Part shown: positions 51,971-60,282 of the stretch, piece after piece
Numbering within the stretch: the first letter of the stretch is position 1
How the letters are laid out: each line of letters opens with the position of its first letter
Assembly: GCF_000956525.1 (NCBI RefSeq)
Contig: NZ_JYIW01000024.1
Coordinates: forward strand, 1-64,000
Length of the DNA stretch: 64,000 nucleotides
Direction: 5' to 3'
Source of the DNA: Microbacterium oxydans
GTDB lineage: Bacteria > Actinomycetota > Actinomycetes > Actinomycetales > Microbacteriaceae
The notes under the pieces: model-generated
What the model saw: only the letters and a program-made list of their open reading frames with translations
What the model was told of the DNA's origin: nothing
Database searches by the model: none
Position numbers and translations under genes: made by a program

Positions 51971-52873
51971 TCAGGCGGCGCCTTCGGGCGAGATCACCAG
52001 GCTCGTGCCCCACGGGTCGGCCAGGCGCAGTGCGCGCCCGTCGTCGGCCCCGGCGATGCCGTGGGAGCGGATGCGCTCGGCGATGCTCTCGACGTCGTCG
52101 CGGGTCGGCACGACGATGCGCACATCGCCGAGCCCCAGCGCGGCGGCACGAGGACCTGCGCCCGCGCTCTGCCAGGTGTTCATGCCGATGTGGTGGTGGT
52201 ACCCGCCGGCCGAGACGAAGAGCGCCGACCCCATGTCGGCCGTGACGTCGAAGCCGAGCATGTCGACGTAGAACCGCTTGGCGGTCGGGATGTCGCCGAC
52301 CTGCAGGTGCACATGGCCGATCGCCGCGGTGTCGCCGGCATCAACGGCATCCTCGTCGAGCCACTCCCGCAGGAACCCGTTCGGGTCGAGCGGGAGGGAT
52401 CCCATCTGCACGCCTCCGCCGGGCAGCAGCTGCCACTGATCGCGCGGGCGGTCGTGGTAGAGCTCGAGGCCGTTGCCCTCGGGGTCGGTGAAGTAGAACG
52501 CCTCGCTGACCAGGTGGTCGGCCGAACCGGTGTACGTCTGCGGCACGTGCTGCGCCATCGAGGCGAGCGAGGCTGCGAGGTGCCGCTGATCCTGGAACAG
52601 GATGGCCGTGTGGTACAGCCCTGCGCTGCGCGGAGCGGCGGTCGGCAGCTCTCGCTCCTGGCGCAACGTCATGATCCGCTGGGTGCCTCGGCCGAGCACG
52701 GCGGTGGCGCCGGACTGGTCGAGCACGTCGAGCGTGACGGCCTGCTGGTAGTACGCGGTCATCGAGTCGAGGTCGCGCACGAGCAGCTCGACGGTGTCCA
52801 TCTGCGTGCCGTCGGGAGCGGAGCCGGCGGTGGCGGTCGGGGTGCCGCGCCAGGCGGCCGGCGTCACGCCCAT
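51971..52873 (-). CDS. catE: Catechol 2,3-dioxygenase-like VOC protein (CatE type)
   Basis: A 300-residue extradiol dioxygenase-like protein with two VOC modules. Likely iron ligands are visible in GLYHTAILF, GHVHLQVGD and the glutamate of FTDPEGNGLELYHDRP; YHHHIGMNTW belongs to the second module. Together with the DoxX gene directly upstream (overlap of 10 bases), this is the same arrangement as the catDE (yfiDE) operon of Bacillus subtilis, which removes catechols and quinones. The assignment rests on family and synteny. Confidence 0.82.
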   Translation of the reverse strand: MGVTPAAWRGTPTATAGSAPDGTQMDTVELLVRDLDSMTAYYQQAVTLDVLDQSGATAVLGRGTQRIMTLRQERELPTAAPRSAGLYHTAILFQDQRHLAASLASMAQHVPQTYTGSADHLVSEAFYFTDPEGNGLELYHDRPRDQWQLLPGGGVQMGSLPLDPNGFLREWLDEDAVDAGDTAAIGHVHLQVGDIPTAKRFYVDMLGFDVTADMGSALFVSAGGYHHHIGMNTWQSAGAGPRAAALGLGDVRIVVPTRDDVESIAERIRSHGIAGADDGRALRLADPWGTSLVISPEGAA

Positions 52874-53235
52874 GTCGCGAATCCGAGCCAGGCGGCCGCG
52901 ACAGCGAGGAGCAGCAGTACGACGTTGACGACGAGCGTCTTCACTTCGCCGCGCGCGATGTGCGTGATGATCGCGCCGATCTGCACGAGCGCGAGGCCGA
53001 GTGCCGCGAGCGGGGCCAGGACCGTGGCGATGCCGGTGAGCGGAGCGAGGATCAGGCCGATCGCGCCCAGCACTTCGAGCAGGCCGATCGTCTTGACGGT
53101 CCAGGTGGGGAAGTCGGGCGCCCATGTGAGGCCGGACTCCGCGAGCTTCCTCGGCGGTCGCACGACCTTCAGCCCGCCGGCTGCCAGGTAGGCGAGAGCG
53201 AGGATACCGGCGACGATCCAGTACGCGATCTGCAT
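52864..53235 (-). CDS. catD: DoxX family membrane protein (CatD type)
   Basis: A 123-residue membrane protein with four hydrophobic helices. The motif AYLAAGGLKVVRPPRKLAE and the TVKTIGLLEVLGAIGLIL segment are typical of DoxX/CatD proteins. It precedes the catE-like gene and overlaps it by 10 bases. The operator-like palindrome at 53279-53290 and a second at 53259-53272 lie upstream. The role in Bacillus is resistance to catechol and quinone stress. Confidence 0.85.
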   Translation of the reverse strand: MQIAYWIVAGILALAYLAAGGLKVVRPPRKLAESGLTWAPDFPTWTVKTIGLLEVLGAIGLILAPLTGIATVLAPLAALGLALVQIGAIITHIARGEVKTLVVNVVLLLLAVAAAWLGFATWA

Positions 53236-53258
53236 GTGAAGTCCTTCTGCGAGGGTGC

Positions 53259-53290
53259 TGCCTGTCGAGGCAGATTGATTGACTTTTCAA
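53259..53290 (-). promoter_or_regulatory. Two palindromes upstream of the catDE-like operon
   Basis: TGCCT-GTCG-AGGCA at 53259-53272 and TTGA-CTTT-TCAA at 53279-53290. The second resembles the half-sites used by MarR/HxlR-type quinone-sensing repressors, so an electrophile-responsive control is plausible. On the minus strand TTGAAA within it could be a -35 box. Confidence 0.45.
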
Positions 53291-53371
53291 ACAACCACGA
53301 TCGGAGCCTCCGCATTCCGCTCGTCTCGGCCGATGGTCGACGAGTGGGTTCCGCGTCCCGTAGAATGGACG

Positions 53372-53450
53372 CACCAAGGGGAGTACTCCGACACGGTGGG
53401 TTCGTCATTACGGTTGCAATCGCATCCCGGTCCATCGGTTCCTGATCTCA
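53372..53450 (+). ncRNA. Probable yybP-ykoY (manganese) riboswitch
   Basis: The leader of the TerC gene begins near 53372 after a TAGAAT -10 box (53361-53366). It contains GGGGAGTACTCC (53378-53389) and, 12 bases later, GTTCGTCATTACGG (53400-53413), which correspond to the two conserved loop strands of the yybP-ykoY class (GGGGAGUA and CGUCAnnACGG). The start codon follows at 53454. This riboswitch class binds manganese and usually precedes TerC-family or other Mn exporters. Assigned by eye; a covariance search is needed to fix the exact borders. Confidence 0.75.
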
Positions 53451-53453
53451 GGA

Positions 53454-54515
53454 ATGGAGAAGACTTTGGCGCTGCTTTCTGCTACGCCGACTCTGGAGCC
53501 TCTCTTGGACATCACCCCCCTCATCTGGATCATCACGATCGCCGTCACGATCGCATTCTTCGTGTACGAGTTCTTCGCGCACGTCCGCACGCCGCATGAG
53601 CCGACGATCGGCGAATCCGCGCGCTGGTCGGTGTTCTACATCAGCCTGGCGCTGCTGTTCGGCGTCGGCATCGGCATGTTCTCCGGCTGGACCTACGGCG
53701 GCGAGTACTTCGCCGGCTACCTGACCGAGAAGGCGCTGTCGATCGACAACCTGTTCGTCTTCTTGATCGTGATGACCGGGTTCGCGGTGCCGAAGAAGTA
53801 CCAGCAGAAGGTGCTGATGATCGGCATCGTGATCGCGCTGATCCTGCGAGGCATCTTCATCGCGGTCGGCGCCACCCTCATCGAGAACTTCTCCTGGATC
53901 TTCTACCTGTTCGGCGCGCTGCTCCTCGTGCTCGCCTACCGCCAGGCGTTCAGCAACCACGACAGCAACCCGGCGAACGGCCGCTTCATGAACTTCGTGC
54001 GCCGCCACCTTCCGGTGAGCGACGAGTACAACGGCGACAAGCTGACGGTCGTCAAGAACGGCAAGCGCTTCGTCACCCCGATGCTGCTCACGATCATCGC
54101 GATCGGCTTCATCGACCTGGTCTTCGCGGTCGACTCGATCCCTGCCATCTACGGCCTCACCGATCAGGCGTACATCGTCTTCACCGCCAACGCCTTCGCC
54201 CTGATGGGTCTGCGTCAGCTGTACTTCCTCATCGGCGGTCTGCTCGAGCGTCTCGTCTACCTGGCGCAGGGCCTCGCGGTCATCCTCGCCTTCATCGGTG
54301 TGAAGCTCGTGCTGCACGCTCTGCACGTCAACGAGCTGCCGTTCATCAACGGTGGACACGGCGTCGAGTGGGCGCCCGAGATCCCGATCTGGTTCTCGCT
54401 GCTGTTCATCGGCGCGACCATCGCCGTCGCCACCGTGGCGAGCCTCATCAAGACGCGTCGCTCGCCCGCATCCGTCACCGCAGCATCCGAACACACCGAA
54501 TCCACCGACAACTAA
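53454..54515 (+). CDS. TerC family membrane protein (probable metal, Mn2+, exporter)
   Basis: A 353-residue membrane protein with about nine helices. The two conserved acidic motifs are EKALSIDNLFVFLIV and IDLVFAVDSIPAIYG, separated by a cytoplasmic loop (SNHDSNPANGRFMNFVRRHLP). This is the Alx-like TerC subgroup, and several members export manganese. The riboswitch-like leader supports that role. A CorC/HlyC-type gene follows 105 bp later, with a possible short ORF between. The ATG at 53454 overlaps no better start. Confidence 0.9.
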   Translation: MEKTLALLSATPTLEPLLDITPLIWIITIAVTIAFFVYEFFAHVRTPHEPTIGESARWSVFYISLALLFGVGIGMFSGWTYGGEYFAGYLTEKALSIDNLFVFLIVMTGFAVPKKYQQKVLMIGIVIALILRGIFIAVGATLIENFSWIFYLFGALLLVLAYRQAFSNHDSNPANGRFMNFVRRHLPVSDEYNGDKLTVVKNGKRFVTPMLLTIIAIGFIDLVFAVDSIPAIYGLTDQAYIVFTANAFALMGLRQLYFLIGGLLERLVYLAQGLAVILAFIGVKLVLHALHVNELPFINGGHGVEWAPEIPIWFSLLFIGATIAVATVASLIKTRRSPASVTAASEHTESTDN

Positions 54516-54525
54516 GGAGCCCTCC

Positions 54526-54621
54526 TTGAACGCCCACTGTTCTGACTCTTCGGACTCTGACAGTACGAGCGCCCGGTTCACGCCGGGCGCGCACCTCACC
54601 ACGACGCAGGCCGCCCGCTGA
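54526..54621 (+). CDS. Possible short ORF between terC-family and corC-family genes
   Basis: A 31-codon ORF with a TTG start at 54526, AAGGAG 7 bases upstream, and a TGA stop that overlaps the ATG of the next gene by one base (TGATG). The peptide starts LNAHCSDSSDSDSTSARF and is rich in Ser and Asp, with His-Cys near the start. A perfect 8-bp stem (54569-54576 with 54583-54590) lies inside it. The strong Shine-Dalgarno site and the stop/start overlap suggest translation coupled to the next gene, or a leader peptide that senses metals. No homologue is known to me; it could also be chance. Confidence 0.35.
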   Translation: MNAHCSDSSDSDSTSARFTPGAHLTTTQAAR

Positions 54622-55889
54622 TGGGCGATCTCGTCTGGAACATCGCCCTCGTCTTCGCGTTCGTCCTGATCGGTGGTGTGTTCGCGGCGACCGAGATGGC
54701 CCTCGTCACACTCCGTGACAGCCAGATCAACGCGATCTCGCTCCGTGGCCGCCGCGGGGCCAAGGTCGCTGCGCTCGCGCGGAACCCCAACACGTTCCTC
54801 TCGGCGGTGCAGATCGGCGTGACGGTCGCCGGATTCGCGTCGGCAGCGTACGGTGCGACCTCGATCGCGCCGTCGCTGGCCCCGATGCTCGAGTCGTGGG
54901 GGCTGGCTCCCGCGCTGTCGCTGACGATCGCGACGCTCGTGCTGACGCTGATCATCGCCTACCTCTCCCTCGTGCTGGGCGAGCTGGTGCCCAAGCGGCT
55001 GGCGATCCAGCGCAACGTACAGTTCGCGTACGCGATCGCCCCGGCGCTCAACGGCTTCGCAGTCGTCATGCGGCCGGTGATCTGGCTGCTGTCGATCTCG
55101 ACGAACGCGCTCGTGCGTCTGCTCGGCGGCGATCCGGACAAGACCTCCGACGAGCTCACCGACGAAGAGGTGCGCGACATCGTGGCGTCGCATCAGGGGC
55201 TCCCCGACGACGAACGGCGGATCCTCGACGACGTCCTCTCGCTGCGCGGCCGCCAGATCAGCGAGGTCATGCGGCCGCGGCCGGAGGTGGTCGCGCTCGA
55301 TGAGACCGCGACCGTCGCCGAGGCCATGGCGCAGGTTCGTGAGCTGCCGTTCTCTCGATACCCGGTCTCCGACAAGTCGATCGACGACATCACGGGCTTC
55401 GTGCACGTCCGCGACCTGTTCGAGGCATTCGCCGCCGATCCGGTGCGTCCGCTCGACACGCTCGTGCGTCCGATCCCATACATCCCCTCGACGGCCCGCG
55501 TGCTGCCGACCTTGACTCGCCTGCGCGCAGACGGTCACCACATCGCGGTGGTCGTCGACGAGTACGGCGGAACCGACGGGCTCGTCACGCTCGAGGATCT
55601 GGTCGAGGAGGTCGTCGGCGAGATCTTCGACGAGTACGACACCGCGGTGCTGGAGTCGCCGGGCGGAGACCTCGACGGTCGCCTCAATCTGCAGGACTTC
55701 GAGGAGGCGACCGGGATCGAGCTGCCGCGCGGTTCGTCCGACACGGTGGCCGGTTTCGTGACCGAGCAGCTCGGACGCCTGGCGGTCGTCGGCGACACGG
55801 TCGATGTGGATGGCGCGACCATCCAGGTCGCCGAGCTCGATCGCCGGCGCATCGCCAGAGTGCGGGTCACCCCTCACGCCGACGAATGA
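54621..55889 (+). CDS. CNNM/CorC (HlyC)-type transporter with CBS domains
   Basis: A 422-residue protein. A DUF21 (CNNM) membrane domain covers about residues 1-180 (VFAATEMALVTLRDSQI, LVLGELVPKRLA). A CBS pair follows at about 205-325 (EVMRPRPEVVALDE, GFVHVRDLFEA, VVVDEYGGTDGLVTLEDLVEEVVGEIFDEYD), and the CorC_HlyC domain ends the protein. Related proteins move Mg2+, Co2+ or Mn2+ out of the cell. It lies in the same orientation after the TerC gene and under the same riboswitch-like leader if the two are co-transcribed, so both probably handle the same metal. Confidence 0.9.
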   Translation: MGDLVWNIALVFAFVLIGGVFAATEMALVTLRDSQINAISLRGRRGAKVAALARNPNTFLSAVQIGVTVAGFASAAYGATSIAPSLAPMLESWGLAPALSLTIATLVLTLIIAYLSLVLGELVPKRLAIQRNVQFAYAIAPALNGFAVVMRPVIWLLSISTNALVRLLGGDPDKTSDELTDEEVRDIVASHQGLPDDERRILDDVLSLRGRQISEVMRPRPEVVALDETATVAEAMAQVRELPFSRYPVSDKSIDDITGFVHVRDLFEAFAADPVRPLDTLVRPIPYIPSTARVLPTLTRLRADGHHIAVVVDEYGGTDGLVTLEDLVEEVVGEIFDEYDTAVLESPGGDLDGRLNLQDFEEATGIELPRGSSDTVAGFVTEQLGRLAVVGDTVDVDGATIQVAELDRRRIARVRVTPHADE

Positions 55890-55951
55890 CCCGGGGCTGC
55901 AGGACAGGGCGCGATACGCTGGCCGGACGATCCGATCAGGGGAACCATTCC

Positions 55952-56560
55952 ATGCGCACGTCTCGTCCCGTCCTGCTCGCCACCGCCGTCATCACGCTCG
56001 CGGCCGCGCTCAGTGGATGCACGGCCAGCATCACCGCGACCGTCTCGCCCGACAAGATCGCCGGCCTCGCCGAGGACGCACTGGAGGCCGAGATCGGCAC
56101 ACGCCCGCAGATCGACTGCGGTGCGGATGACATCGAGCTGAAGCAGGGCACCACCGTGCCGTGCCTGCTGACCGACCCGGCGTCGGGGTCGGAGTTCGAT
56201 GCCGACGTCACGCTCTCGAAGGTCGAGGGCACGAACGTCACGGTCTCGGTGCAGGTGGCCGATGCACCGAACGGCGCGTCGGAGGATGCTCCGTCCCCTG
56301 ACCCGACGATCGCCACCGGCACGCTCGTGCTGAGCGCCAGTGAGATCGCGGCGACCGCGGAGAAGGCGTTGCAGGATGCCGGTGTGCTGACGAACCCGGG
56401 AGTTGTCTGCCCCGGCGGAGACCATGAGGTCTCGAACGGATTCACGCTCGACTGCACCGCGATCGAAGGCGGTACCCAGTACGCGGCATCCGTCACGATC
56501 TCCGACGTCGACGGGTCGTCCTACTCGGTCAACGTGGTCATCCCGGAGCTCGCCGGCTGA
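55952..56560 (+). CDS. Lipoprotein with two DUF4333-like modules
   Basis: A 202-residue lipoprotein. The lipobox LAAALSGC puts the lipidated cysteine at residue 23. Two similar modules of about 75 residues follow, each with a pair of cysteines (IDCG...VPCLL and VVCPGG...LDCTA), which fits the actinobacterial DUF4333 family. The linker is Asp/Pro/Ser-rich. The ATG at 55952 follows AGGGGAA. It is a stand-alone gene with unknown role on the outer face of the membrane. Confidence 0.82.
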   Translation: MRTSRPVLLATAVITLAAALSGCTASITATVSPDKIAGLAEDALEAEIGTRPQIDCGADDIELKQGTTVPCLLTDPASGSEFDADVTLSKVEGTNVTVSVQVADAPNGASEDAPSPDPTIATGTLVLSASEIAATAEKALQDAGVLTNPGVVCPGGDHEVSNGFTLDCTAIEGGTQYAASVTISDVDGSSYSVNVVIPELAG

Positions 56561-56573
56561 CGCGACGCTCCGG

Positions 56574-57455
56574 TCAGGCAGTGAACGGCACGCCGGTGAG
56601 CCGCTCTGCGACCGTCCAGAGCTCGCGACCGACACCGGCCGATCGCACCTGGTCGCTTGCGGCCACCCTGACCGGTCTGCCGCGGAACTCCGCGAGTCCA
56701 CCCGGCCCCCAGTAGTCGCCGCCCACGACGTCGGCCGCGGTCGCTGCGTGCACGATCGGCAGTGCGCCGTCGTCCTTGCCCTGGACCAGGACTCGTGTCA
56801 CGGCGGCCAGGGCCCGGATCGGCGTCGCCACCTCGCTGATGCCGGGTCGCTGGGCGGTGAGCGGATCGACCGCGTAGCCCGGGTGCGCGCACACCGCCGA
56901 CCGCTCGGAGGCTGACCACCGTCGATCGAGCTCGAACGCGAACGCCATCAGCGCCGCCTTCGACCTGCCGTACTGCCGCAGCGATGTGCCGCGCCACGGC
57001 TGATCCAGCGTGGCCGGATCGATCGACGCGAAGCGGTGGGCGAGTGAGCCGACTGCGACGACTCTCGCGTCTGCAGCCAGCGCGGCGTCGAGTTGGGCGA
57101 TCAGCGCGAAGTGCCCGAGGAAGTTCGTGCCGACCATGAGGTCGAGCCCGTCGCTCGTGCGGGCGGCGCGATCCGCAGCCTTCACCCCGGCGTTGCAGAT
57201 GACGGCGTCGAGGCGCTCGTCGATGCCGGATGCCGCCTCGGCGACGCTCGCGAGAGAGCCGAGGTCGAGGCGGATGACCCGGAGGTCGGCATCCGCTACC
57301 CGCGCGCGGACGGCGTCGACTGCGCGGGCTGCGCGCTCCGGGGAGCGGCAGCCGAGCAGGACGCGCGCACCGCGGGCGGCGAGCTGCTCGACGCACCAGT
57401 AGCCGATGCCGGCGTTCGCTCCGGTGACGAGGATCGTGCGGCCGGTGGCATCCAT
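56574..57455 (-). CDS. SDR family oxidoreductase
   Basis: A 293-residue SDR. The cofactor motif TGANAGIGYW is near residues 11-20, with CNAGVKAAD, GTNFLGHFAL and the YGRSKAA active-site tyrosine/lysine. It belongs to the same WW-domain-oxidoreductase/retinol-dehydrogenase-like group as the gene at 50913. The ATG at 57455 is leaderless: TAAGTT (57462-57467) is 6 bases upstream, and GAGGGG in between is too close for a ribosome site. No partner gene. Confidence 0.87.
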   Translation of the reverse strand: MDATGRTILVTGANAGIGYWCVEQLAARGARVLLGCRSPERAARAVDAVRARVADADLRVIRLDLGSLASVAEAASGIDERLDAVICNAGVKAADRAARTSDGLDLMVGTNFLGHFALIAQLDAALAADARVVAVGSLAHRFASIDPATLDQPWRGTSLRQYGRSKAALMAFAFELDRRWSASERSAVCAHPGYAVDPLTAQRPGISEVATPIRALAAVTRVLVQGKDDGALPIVHAATAADVVGGDYWGPGGLAEFRGRPVRVAASDQVRSAGVGRELWTVAERLTGVPFTA

Positions 57456-57501
57456 CCCCTCAACTTACGCGCACTCGCCGCATCCGCCCTCGCTCTCGTG
57501 T

Positions 57502-57584
57502 CGCCGAGCGGCCCCCTTCGGCGCGACCCACCCCCTTAACGCACGCTCGCAAGGGGGTGGGTCGCATGTAAGGGGTGGGTCGGC
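57502..57584. repeat. Dispersed palindromic repeat, family 1, copy B
   Basis: Second copy of the repeat at 33-117: starts cgccgagcggcccccttc, contains gacccaccccctt and caagggggtgggtcgc, and ends aaggggtgggtcggc. It lies between the SDR start codon (57455) and the PepSY stop codon (57626), both on the minus strand. The second half of copy B has two GGGTGGGTC words in tandem, and the first half their complements. Confidence 0.6.
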
Positions 57585-57625
57585 AGGGGAGCAGGGAGAG
57601 GAGGGAGGGCAGCAAGGGGAGAGGG

Positions 57626-59050
57626 TCAGGCGTGACGACGCGCGCTGGCGATTACCCCCAGCAGCACGTCGAGCACGACGAAGCCCAGCAACGTCCACCC
57701 GACGAGCGGCAGCCACACTCCGATCAGCACTGCACCGAGGGCGACGGCGGCGACACCCCACCAAGGGGCGTCTCCCACTGCACCACGCCGCGGGGGAGCG
57801 CCGACGAGGCGTCGCGGATCCCGCGCCGGACGCCGCTTCCACCACATGAGATAGCCGAGCACGACCATGGCGGCGATCGCGCCGGCGATCAGGAACAGCA
57901 CGAGCTGATTCGCGAGACCGAACATCGCGCCCATGTGCAGGTCGATGCCCCAGCGTGCGAGCTTCGCGGGCAGCGAGTAGTCCGCGAAGTCGACGCGGTC
58001 GACCACCTGCATGGACGTGCCGTCGATCGCGACCGTGTCGACCTCGGTCGGGAACGACGTCTTGATCTCGCGCACCACCCAGGCGGCACCCGGTTCTGCC
58101 GGTGGCTTGATCTCGACCTGTCCCGTGTTCACGTTCGTGCGCTGCGCGATCGCGAGCACCGCGTCGAACGTCGCTGGGTTCGCGGCGCCGGTCGGAGCGG
58201 ACTCGGCGCCGTGATGGTGCGCGTGCTCGTCGGCCGGAGCATCCGCCTGATCGCCCAGGGTCGTGACGAGCGTCGGTGTTCCCCAGTCGAGGGACGCCCG
58301 CAGGTTCGAGACGTTCGTGCCGGCGTACTGCGACCAGGTGATGCCGGTCGCCGAGAGGAACAGTGCGCCGAGCACCACCCAGATCCCGACCGAGGCGTGC
58401 CAGCCGAACACCCGCCGGTACCCCGTGTGGGCGCGGTTCGGGCGCACGAGGTCGCGCTTGACGCGCGCTTTCCGGATGCGGATGATCCACAGTGCGAGCC
58501 CGGCGAGGGCGACGATCCCCAGCCAGGATGCCGCGAGCTCGCTGTAGCCCCGACCGAACTCCCCGAGGTGCAGGTTGCGGTGCAGATTGTCGATCCAGGT
58601 GCGCAACGGCAGCGCGCCGCTGGTGCCGTAGACCGTCAGGTCGCCGCGGATCTCGCCGGTACCAGGGTCGATGAACACGGCACGGGATTCACTCGCCCCC
58701 AGCCCGTCCTGCGCGAACAGGATGCGCGTGGTGTCGCCCGGCTCCGGGGCAGGCCGCACGGCCGACAACGTCGCCGCGTCGCCGATGTACTGCTCGGCGA
58801 CCGTGATCTGCTCGGCCAGCGTGAGCGTCGACTCGGTCGCCGGTGCGTGCAGCTCGTGCGCGTACACGGCCTGTTCGAGCTGCGGCGTCAACGCGTACAG
58901 CGCCCCACTCACCGCGGCGATCAGGATGAACGGACCGACGAGGATGCCGGCGAAGAAGTGGAGTCGCAACAGCATCGCACCGAACCAGCCGCTTCGGCGC
59001 CGGCGGGCCGGACGGGGTTCGGCGCTGGGTGCCGGGGCCGTGAGCGTCAT
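57626..59050 (-). CDS. PepSY-associated (PepSY_TM) membrane protein
   Basis: A 474-residue membrane protein of the PepSY_TM family. It starts with an RRRRSGWFGAMLLRLHFFAGILVGPFILIAAVSGALY segment (first long helix with the family's HFFAG), has an extracytoplasmic domain with TLAEQITVAEQYIGD, and further helices with a RVFGWHASVGIWVVLGALFLSATGITWSQY region. A His-rich linker HAHHHGAES occurs near residue 275. Such proteins are linked to iron or copper reduction and heme peroxidase systems. It overlaps the DyP gene by four bases (ATGA) and ends the copper/peroxidase operon. Confidence 0.87.
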   Translation of the reverse strand: MTLTAPAPSAEPRPARRRRSGWFGAMLLRLHFFAGILVGPFILIAAVSGALYALTPQLEQAVYAHELHAPATESTLTLAEQITVAEQYIGDAATLSAVRPAPEPGDTTRILFAQDGLGASESRAVFIDPGTGEIRGDLTVYGTSGALPLRTWIDNLHRNLHLGEFGRGYSELAASWLGIVALAGLALWIIRIRKARVKRDLVRPNRAHTGYRRVFGWHASVGIWVVLGALFLSATGITWSQYAGTNVSNLRASLDWGTPTLVTTLGDQADAPADEHAHHHGAESAPTGAANPATFDAVLAIAQRTNVNTGQVEIKPPAEPGAAWVVREIKTSFPTEVDTVAIDGTSMQVVDRVDFADYSLPAKLARWGIDLHMGAMFGLANQLVLFLIAGAIAAMVVLGYLMWWKRRPARDPRRLVGAPPRRGAVGDAPWWGVAAVALGAVLIGVWLPLVGWTLLGFVVLDVLLGVIASARRHA

Positions 59051-60282
59051 GCCGCACCTCCGCCGGTGAGCAGCGTCTCGCCGATGAAGCCGCCCTCGTC
59101 GCAGCCCGGCGGGACCGCGAACACCGCTGAGCCGATCGGCGTCGTCCATTCGTTCAGCAGATCGAGGTCGGCGAGGCGCTGCTGCATGGGGGTGAACTGG
59201 CGGTCGATGTCAGCCTGGAACGATACGAAGAGCAGGCCGGACTCCGAGACGCTCGTATCAGAGGGGCGCTCGTCGTAGTTGTAGCCGCGACGGAAGATGC
59301 GCTCGCCGTCGTCGCCACGCGCACGACGGATGTGCGCGAACTGCGGGATCACGGGGAAGCCGACTGCCGTCGTCGCGTCGAAGTCCGGTTCATCGAACTC
59401 CTTCGCGCCGGTCAACGGCGCCCCGTTCGACATGGTCCGCCCCACGGATGCCTCTCGTCCGCTGCGATCCAGGCGGTCCCACTTGTCGAGGTCCATCCGG
59501 ATGCGGCGGATCACCGCGCCGGTGCCGCCGGCCATCCATCCGTCGGCCGCCCACACCACGGCGTCGAAGTCCTTCGTGCCCGGTTCCGGGTTCGTGGTGC
59601 CGTCGACCTGGCCGAACAGGTTGCGCATGGTGGTGCCGGGGCGTTCCGTGCCGTAGGCGCGGCGGAACCCGGTCTGGCTCCACCGCAACGATGCGAAGCT
59701 GCGGGCGTCTTTCAGCAGCATCCGTGCCGCATGCGCGACCGTCAGCGGATCGTCGCCGGCGACCTGGATCAGCAGGTCGCCGTCGCTGAACTCCGGCTGC
59801 AGCCGATCGATCGAGAACGCCGGGAGCGGGGCGAGCCAGACCGGAGCTGCGCCGGCGGCTCGCGCCACGAAGCCCTGGCCGAACCCGAAGGTCACGGTCA
59901 GGCGTGCCGGTGACATCGCGAGCTCGGGCTCGGAGTCGGCGAGCGCCGCCAGGCCCTGGGTGAGCCGGGCGGCGTCGTCGGTGAGGATCCGCATCAGGCG
60001 GGTCAGCCCGTCGCGATCCGTGCCGTCGAGCAGGTCGAGGCCGAGGAACTGGCCGTGCGCCTGCGCGGCGGTGTCGATCCCGGCTTGGTGCACGCCGAAG
60101 AACGGCACGGTCTCCTCGCCGTTCATCGGGGGAGCTGGAGCCGGTGCGGGTTGTCTGTTGAGCGCGTAGTCCACGCCGATCGCCGCTGCAGCGCCGACAC
60201 CGGCGACAGCCCCTCCGAGGAGGAACTGCCGCCGGGTCGAGCCGGTGCGATCGGTGCGCGCGCCCTCAGCGGGCGCGCGCAT
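59047..60282 (-). CDS. efeB: Tat-exported DyP-type heme peroxidase (EfeB-like)
   Basis: A 411-residue dye-decolorising peroxidase. A twin-arginine signal TRRQFLLGG is at residues 16-24. The distal GXXDG motif appears as GQVDGT, and the heme-ligating histidine is in IPQFAHIRRARG. The arginine of TMSNGAPL and the GYNYDE segment are typical of the EfeB group. It is exported folded with heme. The gene sits between the PCu(A)C chaperone gene (1-bp TGATG overlap) and the PepSY gene (4-bp overlap), so the three are tightly coupled. No EfeU/EfeO iron-uptake genes are in the window. Confidence 0.92.
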   Translation of the reverse strand: MRAPAEGARTDRTGSTRRQFLLGGAVAGVGAAAAIGVDYALNRQPAPAPAPPMNGEETVPFFGVHQAGIDTAAQAHGQFLGLDLLDGTDRDGLTRLMRILTDDAARLTQGLAALADSEPELAMSPARLTVTFGFGQGFVARAAGAAPVWLAPLPAFSIDRLQPEFSDGDLLIQVAGDDPLTVAHAARMLLKDARSFASLRWSQTGFRRAYGTERPGTTMRNLFGQVDGTTNPEPGTKDFDAVVWAADGWMAGGTGAVIRRIRMDLDKWDRLDRSGREASVGRTMSNGAPLTGAKEFDEPDFDATTAVGFPVIPQFAHIRRARGDDGERIFRRGYNYDERPSDTSVSESGLLFVSFQADIDRQFTPMQQRLADLDLLNEWTTPIGSAVFAVPPGCDEGGFIGETLLTGGGAA

